In this document: piece by piece, positions 57,792 to 64,000 of the stretch
Numbering within the stretch: position 1 is the first letter of the stretch
Layout: each line of letters opens with the position of its first letter
Assembly (NCBI GenBank): GCA_014529385.2
Contig: CM043971.1
Coordinates: 87,434,840-87,498,839 of the forward strand
DNA length: 64,000 nt
Direction: 5' to 3'
Origin: Adiantum capillus-veneris
Taxonomy: Eukaryota > Streptophyta > Polypodiopsida > Polypodiales > Pteridaceae
Notes under the pieces: model-generated
Told to the model about the DNA's origin: nothing
Database searches by the model: none
The model's input: the letters and a program-made list of their open reading frames with translations, nothing else
Position numbers and translations under genes: made by a program

Positions 57792-58379
57792 GATATTCAA
57801 CGCGCGCAGTTTCTTTTTTCAAAGTTTCTATAAAAAAACAAAAAGAGCATTGAGAACAACTTCAATATCATATATCTGTATTTACACAAAATGTGACCCC
57901 ATCATAATTAGTGAGACAATGCCGACAATGTGCATTACAAACACTTACATTTGTAACTATGTCCACATGGCACAGGTGACACACATGATACATATGTCCC
58001 CCCTCCTCTACACCCACACAGCATAGTCACATGGGACGAGAAATGGAGATGGCAAACTACGGACGAGGGTATCGCAAATGTCCCAAATGACCATCCATTG
58101 TGACAAATGAGAGTATTGTGGGGGACTACGAATATTGGGACGGGAATATTTTTCCATTCTCCCATCCCGATGTTTGAAAACGACCATCCCCTGTGACTGT
58201 GACACACATACACATGTCCCTAGGGCTACACGGAATATGCACACACCTACACATAATGACATGCACATCCAAACAGACATACATACACAAATATCTATTC
58301 CATGTTTTGTGGGGAGATATACACTTTCAAACCACAAAACATGTGTATTGTGTGTGTGTGTGTGTGAGGGATGGCTCGT

Positions 58380-58382
<3 letters not shown>

Positions 58383-58420
<38 letters not shown>

Positions 58421-58463
58421 GGGGGGGGGGGGGGGGGGGGCGGGGGGGGGGGGGGGGGGGGGG
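58383..58463. repeat. (GA)n followed by a 43-base G tract
   Basis: About 18 GA units, then G at 58421-58463 with a single C at 58441. It lies about 300 bp outside the CACTA terminus. Confidence 0.95.
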
Positions 58464-58768
58464 AGGTCCATATAGTATCGCATCTTTGACTGCAAGAGAC
58501 TAGGCGGGTCAATCCAAGTTTTATGTAGCTGTGCTAGATTGCACCTCACTATTGAATCCTTTCCACCTGGGAGAGTCTCACATGTGGAGAATCAGAGTAG
58601 TACTCCAATGAAAGAATCTCTTTATTTTAGTGCCTTGCTATGTAAACTATCTCATCACCATAGCATACCATGTTTGTCCTCTCCCTTGAGATGTTAGTCT
58701 ATGTGATGCCTCTCATGCTTCACTACAAGAGGTTGTGTGCTCTTGTGACGCTGTTAGAGATGGAAATA

Positions 58769-58910
58769 CACTGGGTTTTTATAACCCCCGGCGTCGCTAA
58801 AACCGTCGCTACGAGCGTCGCTATATGCGTCGCTATATAGCGACGGTCATAGCGACGGTTATAGCGACGTTTACACAGAAGACTATAGCGACGCTTATAG
58901 CGACGCCCGA
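58769..58910. promoter_or_regulatory. CACTA terminus with subterminal repeat array
   Basis: After the terminal CACTGG motif come four copies of CGTCGCTA and then five of its complement TAGCGACG, about 10-25 bp apart. Such arrays in En/Spm-type elements bind the TNPA protein and are needed for excision. Here the Transposase_24 protein encoded next door is the natural candidate ligand. Confidence 0.8.
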
Positions 58911-58923
58911 GAGAATTTTTTTT

Positions 58924-58952
58924 GGTGGCAGGGCATTGAATGCCCTGCCACC
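58924..58952. repeat. perfect 14-bp-arm palindrome
   Basis: GGTGGCAGGGCATT, one base, then its exact reverse complement. It lies just inside the subterminal array and could form a tight hairpin in DNA or in the transcript's 3' end. Confidence 0.85.
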
Positions 58953-59045
58953 CATCAACCATATTGTACTTGATTCACTTTTTAAAAAAAGTGCAAGGGT
59001 AGATAATAGACCCAAAATAGTCACCCACAAGACGCATTGTTTGCA

Positions 59046-59155
59046 AAATTGACAATTGTACACATCATAGGCAAAATGAATTGATTGGCAAATGTAATAA
59101 TGACAATTGTACAACATCATAGGCATAAAGAATTGATTGGCAAAAGGAACTGCGG
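59046..59155. repeat. tandem duplication of ~55 bp
   Basis: GACAATTGTAC...CATCATAGGCA...GAATTGATTGGCAAA...ATGTAATAAT occurs twice, partly three times, in the 3' non-coding part of the CACTA element. Confidence 0.6.
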
Positions 59156-59270
59156 TGACAAATGTAATAATATACATGGTTCAAAAAGACGTATAAAATC
59201 CGTCTCATGATACATAAGCTATGAGAAACCCTAAACTAATGCTATCTAGCTACGGCTAAACTGACGTCGT

Positions 59271-60580
59271 CTAGTCATACGTCTCATCGCGTCCAAGCGG
59301 CGTATCTGTCGGATTCTGCAAAAAAAGACAATAAGACAGCTTTCAGTAAGTATAAACATATAACGACATTTATAAAACAATACAAAAAATAAAAAAGAGT
59401 AAACCCTAATACTAACCATGCCGCCGCGAGAACTGAGAATGTCCATCAGGGCGTTTAAGACCTTCCTGCCTACGTACTCGCGCTCGTACGGTGTGGGATC
59501 ACATCCTGTCATCGACCACTGTCAAAACATACAAAGATTTCATTATGTTAGAATTAAAAAACTCATAAACCCTAAACTATCGAACATAAAGAGCAATGTG
59601 AAAACACTTACAAAATCGGCCTCAAATGATGCCCATCCACCGCTCCCCAAGTGGTGCGAGCTCCCTGCCTCTACTCGCGCTCTGGGTGCATCCTTTTGTT
59701 GCTTCCACTTGTCGGGATTCTCGCATGCTGCTTTCTTCGCATTCTTCCAATCTTCTTTGGCCAGCCAATCTGGCCTGTTCCACCCATTCTTGATTGCTTT
59801 TTGCACTTCGAAACGCTTGTGTTTGCAGTATTCGCGCATTCGAATCTTCATCAGGTCTTCATTGAAGCACTGATCCCGTGTTGGAACGGGAAACTCATCA
59901 TGAAGTATGCTGATGACTCTGTTTTTTAAATCACTTGGTACTTCACTCCATTTGTTTAGTATGTAGTGTCTAAACAGCTGAGAGCAAAGACCACGCATGC
60001 GCGAGATCACCTTCTTGCCGTCATCATCCATGATGATGCCGCCGCTGATGTCGACGGAGTAAGGCAAGCCCTCTGGCCGGTGACGCGTGAACCTGGGTGT
60101 CCCGGCAGGGGTCTCTAGCGGCGTGTCGATCGGGGTACGGACGTCAGGTGTCTCCACCGGCGTCTGGGCCCCGAAGCGAGGAGTGTCGAGTGGGGTGGCT
60201 CCTGGCGGAGTAGGTAGAGGTGTGTAGCTTCTAGGAACAGTCAGCCGTGCAAAACCTGGCGTAGATGGCGATGCTGTGGCTGGTGTGGGGGCGGGCAAAG
60301 AAGGGGAGGGTAAAGAGCCTCGTCGAACACGAGGCGGTGTGGAGGCATCGGTGGCAGAATCCCCACAACAACCGCCACCGCCACCACTAGAGCGCCGGTG
60401 TCTAGACGAGTGTGAAGCTCGTCTCGTCGACGCCGAAGCTTCGGAGCGCGCCGAATGCTCCGAAAGAGAGGGAGATGCGGATGGAGTAGGAACGCGCGAT
60501 GATGCGCCAGAGCGATGACGCTCCACGTACCACTGTCTCTACTGTGGTGACAAAGAAGAAAGAAACTCCTCATCATCCAT
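59271..60580 (-). pseudogene. TNPA-like protein (Transposase_24 family), three exons, one nonsense codon
   Basis: The probable role is the CACTA accessory DNA-binding protein that recognises subterminal repeats. The ATG at 60580 (MDDEEFLSSLSP) is in frame with the long exon but is followed by TAG at 60539-60541. Exon 1 ends at 59612 (donor GTAAGT), exon 2 is 59518-59417 (acceptor ACAG, donor GTTAGT) and exon 3 is 59315-59271, ending ...GRDETYD. The first half is Ser/Pro/Thr-rich and likely disordered, with a run of five Gly before CCGD. The second half holds the conserved domain: RGLCSQLFRHYILNKWSEVP, MREYCKHKRFEVQKAI and RPDWLAKEDWKNAKKAACEN, then the exon-2 segment DPTPYEREYVGRK. All splice phases are consistent, so the gene was functional recently. 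Confidence 0.8.
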
Positions 60581-60852
60581 ACCTGCATTAAACACACGAA
60601 TATTTAAACTTAATATTGAATGAATAGAGTAGGCAATGACGCAAAGACCATTAAATACAATGACGTAATGACGCATATAAATACAATGATGCAATGAATT
60701 GAGTGATAGAAGAGGCAAGTCGAAAACTCAGAATTTTCAATCAAAAGATGTGAGCGCGAGTAGAAAAGAGCGTTATACACCATGGAAGGTACTTAGAGAG
60801 CCAGAGCTTTTACAACACGGAGCAAAATTGTTCAAATACAATATTTGTGGCT

Positions 60853-63127
60853 TTAAGAGATCTCTCTCTCATCCTCGCATAACTCAGCATAACTTCCTAT
60901 ATCTATATAGAGCTCTCCGTTTAAACACATATCCTCTGTTTCATTTTGTAGCTCCTCTGCATGCACCCCATATAGAGTAGTAGCATCTTGATGCTCGTCT
61001 GGCACCACCGCAGCGGTTTCTGATTGAGCATCTTCTCTGATCTCCTCCATTGATGTCGTTGTGATTGGCACATGGTAGCCTTCATACGTCCTTGCACTAC
61101 GAGGGGCTACCTCTATGACGTACCACCAGTTTGATGTAGACTTTGTAGGATGAAATATTACCTGCCAGAGCCACATAACTTACATGAGAGCTTTCAAGCA
61201 CATAACTTGTAAAAGGGGGATGTTAACTATTTACATACTTACTTGTTCACAATGCTCGGGTAGTACGAAAGTGTCTCTTAGGTCAGTCCATTTCTTAGTA
61301 GAATCTACCTCAAGAAAACCAGACTCTCCTCTACGCACAGTAGCGTTGCGACCCTCCATGATTATTTTGAACCATTGCACGTCGAACAAGTCGACAAAAA
61401 TCCTCTGTAATCGATCCTCAAAATCTCTTGCAGCGTGCCGAAGTAAGTGAGTTCCGCCACCACAGGATCCGTCATCGCACATCTCCTTCTGCTCTAACCA
61501 TGCTTGTGCAGACATCCTTGGTGGCTCTCTTCCCAAAAAGCCGTCGCGTAACACATGATTCTCTGGAAGATACGCTTGATGACCTTCGTAGATTTGCTTC
61601 TTCAGTGAGGGTGCCCTACGTGCATTCAGTCTAGGTCCACATGTGACACATGCTCTGTATCCGCTTGTTTGAAGCCCTGCATGTATACACATGATAATAG
61701 ATCAACTATGGGAAAAAACAAGATTTACAGTGTCTGAGTGAGGAGTGTCAATAGATCACCTGAGCATTTTGTTAGCCCGGGATAGTCATGCATGGTCCAC
61801 ATTAGAATGCCTCTGATCAAAGCATTCCGTCGTCCTGTGTGTCGGCTCATATCCACCACCTCTATGCCAATCCACAATTGTTGTAGCTCTTCCAATAGTG
61901 GACGAAGATACACATCCATATTCCCCACTTTATATCGCCCTGGCACAATCAAGCTTAGCCATAGGTGCCCCTTCTTCGTAGTCAACCACGGGGGAATGTT
62001 GTAGTTGACGATGACAACGGGCCATACACTGTAAGATGTTGATCTTTGACCAAATGGATTTACGCCATCCATAGCCAGGCCTAAGCGCAAATTTTGAGCT
62101 TCCCTGGCAAAATCCGACCATGTTCCATCTATATGTTTCCACGCTATGCAATCTGCAGGAATTCGTAGCACACCATCCGAAGATTTATTCTCCTCATGCC
62201 ATGATGCTAGGGCGGCCATGGACTTACATTCGAAGAAATGCTTGATGCGAGGAAGCAGAGGGAAATGTCGCAAAACCTTTTGTGGAATTTTTGTCCCGTG
62301 GAGTCTACTCGATATCTTTTGGAATCACATTTCGGACACTTCTCCATGTCTATGTATTCCCCTCTGAAAAGAATGCAGTCATTAGGACAAGCGTGGATAG
62401 AATTGTAATCCATCCCAAAGTTTCGCAAAAACTTTCTTGCTTCATCTCGGGAATCTGGCATCACATTGTCAGCTGGTAGTATGTGCTCTTTCAGCAATCT
62501 ACACAACATAAAAATATGATACAGTCGTGTAAAAATCTATCAGATCATTATACATTTAGAGTTTTATTAAAGTAAACTAATTGTAATAGATCACCTGAAA
62601 AGCGCTGTGACGCTAGTGTCACTCCATCCAAACTTTGCCTGCATGTTGAGAAGAACCAGGAGTGCTTTCAATCTAGACATACGTGCTCCATTATACAATG
62701 GCGTATCGGCTTCACTTTTCATATCATCATAGATAAGCCTTTCTGAATCCATGATCGTCTCGATCATTTCATCAATCTCGGGCTCAAACATTGCCTCGTT
62801 GGGAATGTGCTCTGCATGATCATCCCCCGAGCTGTCAGAGGCTACATCTTGTGGCCTCACATATGCTGCTTGACCAAAGCGCCTGCGAACACGTCTATTG
62901 GGTTGCAAGATTGCTGCTTGTTGGCCAGCGTCAGAGTCCGACGAGTTATAATTGGCAACAACTCGATCTATAATAGATGGATCGAACTCGCCAAATTCGC
63001 GAACGTGCTGCAAAGAAACACGTCTTGTCCGTCACACAGCATGCTTCCATTGATTACAAGGACATAAGAGCCTCGTTGAGAGATAGGTGTTTCGGTTGGA
63101 CGGTCCCACATCCTCGTCGCTACTCAT
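60853..63127 (-). pseudogene. TNP2-like CACTA transposase, four exons, two lesions
   Basis: This is the main transposase of the element, which would cut at the TIRs. Exon 1 is 63127-62595 (MSSDEDVGPSN; CPCNQWKHAV resembles the Transpos_assoc domain; later DTPLYNGARMSRLKALLVLL and FGWSDTSVTALF). Exon 2 is 62498-61760 (LLKEHILPADNVMPDS, ACPNDCILFRGEY, CPKCDSKRYR; then LRLGLAMDGVNPFG, PVVIVNYNIPPWL, LSLIVPG, DVYLRPLLEELQQLW). Exon 3 is 61676-61243 (ACVTCGPRL, YEGHQAYLPENH) and exon 4 is 61161-60853, where KSTSNWWYVIEV marks a DUF4216-type end. Donors and acceptors are GT/AG with matching phases. Lesions: TGA at 63032-63034 and a one-base deletion in an A run (plus-strand T run, about 62288-62292) in exon 2. 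The catalytic-region motifs are otherwise well kept. Confidence 0.85.
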
Positions 63128-63189
63128 AATGAGGATAAAAAACTTATAACCTGGACAACAAATTTAATATTCTATTGGCATTCTTCGTC

Positions 63190-63279
<90 letters not shown>

Positions 63280-63850
63280 CTCACATTCTCTAGTCATGTC
63301 CAATCCCCGCACACCTCGGTCTAGAGGTGCACGGAGATCAGAACCTCCGGGTTATAATCTCGTCTTTATTGGTCAATACCTATATTTGTGGGTACAAGAA
63401 ATCTACACACCCACGTCTACATGATACTGCATGTAGTGGACAAAACCCCTTTGCCTCTTCTCTAGCTGTAGCACTTCACAGCATCTTAACATCTTTTCAC
63501 AGTAGATCTTTTCACTGTTCGTCTAACTCTAAACCCTAAACCGTAAGTAATTCTTGCGTGGACTCGATCTAACGTAAATAAACGTAAATCTAACTAAAAA
63601 TAAACCTAAATCTAATTTAACGTAAGTCTACATCTAACCTAATCTTTAACGTCTTTTGGGATAGTTTCCTACGACGTTAAAACTCTCTTCTTCTTGTGTG
63701 TGTGTGTGTGTGTGGGTAAACCTAAATAAACCTAAGTCTAATCTAATATAACATAAATCTAAATCTAACATAAATTATGTTATATTAAAAACAAAGAACT
63801 AAACTAACATGGATTATAAGAACCTTAAAACTGATTTAACACATAATTTT
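63128..63850. other. upstream region of the TNP2-like gene
   Basis: It contains a CT tract (63193-63276), a GT tract (about 63696-63714), one CCCTAAA-type telomere-like motif near 63533 and repeated TAAACCTAAATCTAA-like phrases (63580-63770). No gene is recognised. It probably holds the promoter of the TNP2-like gene. Confidence 0.45.
63193..63276. repeat. (CT)n microsatellite upstream of the TNP2-like gene
   Basis: About 42 CT units with one GT interruption, 66 bp upstream of the proposed start codon. Confidence 0.95.
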
Positions 63851-64000
63851 TCACATAACTCGGCAAGAGTTGGCATTCTCATCACTAAAGATGTGAGAGT
63901 TAACTTCCGGCGGTGACGCTGCCTCATCTCCATCCACATCTGACGACAGCAATTGGCCCTTAAGACCGTTCTTGCTCTTGTTACTAACTTTGAAGTTGCT
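63851..64000 (-). CDS. partial open frame at the right edge
   Basis: Forty-nine codons are open from the window edge to TGA at 63851-63853. The peptide is hydrophilic and acidic (QLLSSDVDGDEAASPPEVN, ending ANSCRVM). It is too short to identify. It could be the last exon of a gene to the right, an upstream CACTA reading frame, or chance. Confidence 0.3.
   Translation of the reverse strand, partial: SNFKVSNKSKNGLKGQLLSSDVDGDEAASPPEVNSHIFSDENANSCRVM

Larger units (their letters stand above)
54430..58768. other. spacer rich in simple repeats, no supported gene
   Basis: Short frames (for example 54595-54795) have no recognisable motif, and none is called. The stretch holds several microsatellites and homopolymer runs, plus a Pol III-like segment, each listed separately. 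Gene fragments without recognised domains could still be present. Confidence 0.45.
58769..64000 (-). mobile_element. CACTA (En/Spm-type) DNA transposon, 3' part
   Basis: The left terminus reads CACTGGGTTTTTATAACC, preceded by the candidate 3-bp target ATA (58766-58768). Nine subterminal 8-mers follow. On the minus strand lie a TNP2-like gene (63127-60853) and then a Transposase_24 gene (60580-59271), the two-gene layout known for plant CACTA elements. The 5' terminus and its TIR are beyond 64000 or were not recognised. Confidence 0.85.

Noticed and set aside
63530-63780. Telomere-like repeats
   Set aside because: Only one CCCTAAA-type motif is present. The rest is irregular TAAACCTAAATCTAA-like sequence, not a telomeric array.
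1-64000. CRISPR arrays, bacterial operons, rRNA genes, intact tRNA genes
   Set aside because: None seen. The repeated units found are LTRs, microsatellites, subterminal transposon repeats or coding repeats, and the sequence is plant nuclear in character.

Overview
The window is land-plant nuclear DNA made almost entirely of transposable elements. The evidence is the plant-type tRNA primer sites (initiator Met and Asp), Ty1/copia and Ty3/gypsy chromovirus polyproteins, a CACTA element with plant TNP2 and Transposase_24 genes containing GT-AG introns, and many long GA/CT microsatellites. I cannot name the species. I found no intact, clearly non-transposon host gene. Almost every coding region is broken by stops or frameshifts. 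Element names such as Gypsy-1 or Copia-3 are local labels, not database names.

Layout. (1) 1-4750: leader, primer site, LTR and gag of a minus-strand gypsy element (Gypsy-1) that runs off the left edge. (2) 4751-7552: AT-rich spacer with a degenerate tandem repeat. (3) 7553-40677: one chromovirus (Gypsy-2, plus strand) blown apart by nested insertions. Its LTR is 7553-8097, and its gag-pol survives in four main blocks (13787-13944, 27108-28772, 34306-35002, 37921-39975), followed by a truncated 3' LTR. The insertions are Copia-1 (8146-13761, TSD ATCCC), which carries a 440-bp MITE; a minus-strand non-autonomous LTR element with 2.6-kb LTRs (13945-27107), which carries Copia-2 (15459-20640, TSD ATAGT) and a 246-bp Mutator-like insertion; Copia-3 (28773-34305, TSD TTTGG); and a minus-strand non-autonomous copia-type element (35003-37920, TSD ATTGG). 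With one TSD removed, the Gypsy-2 reading frame joins across the Copia-3 and 35003-37920 insertions.

(4) 41280-48740: remnants of a minus-strand gene that most resembles a TNP2-like DNA transposase, split by Copia-4 (42335-47374), a sister of Copia-3. (5) 48945-53921: a 5'-truncated chromovirus (Gypsy-3) with its 3' LTR. (6) 53922-58768: mostly non-coding, with simple repeats, a degenerate tandem duplication and a SINE-like segment with Pol III A and B boxes. (7) 58769-64000: the 3' part of a minus-strand CACTA element with terminal CACTG motif, nine subterminal TAGCGACG-type repeats, a Transposase_24 (TNPA-like) gene and a four-exon TNP2-like gene.

How it works together: these are parasitic elements, not a pathway. 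Hand-counted LTR divergence agrees with the nesting: about 9% for the outer Gypsy-2 and about 3% for Copia-1, -2 and -3. The most unusual items are the large-LTR element, whose internal region encodes an unrecognised acidic protein with 30-residue repeats, and the Copia-3/Copia-4 pair. That pair shares at least four disabling lesions, which suggests that a defective master was mobilised in trans.
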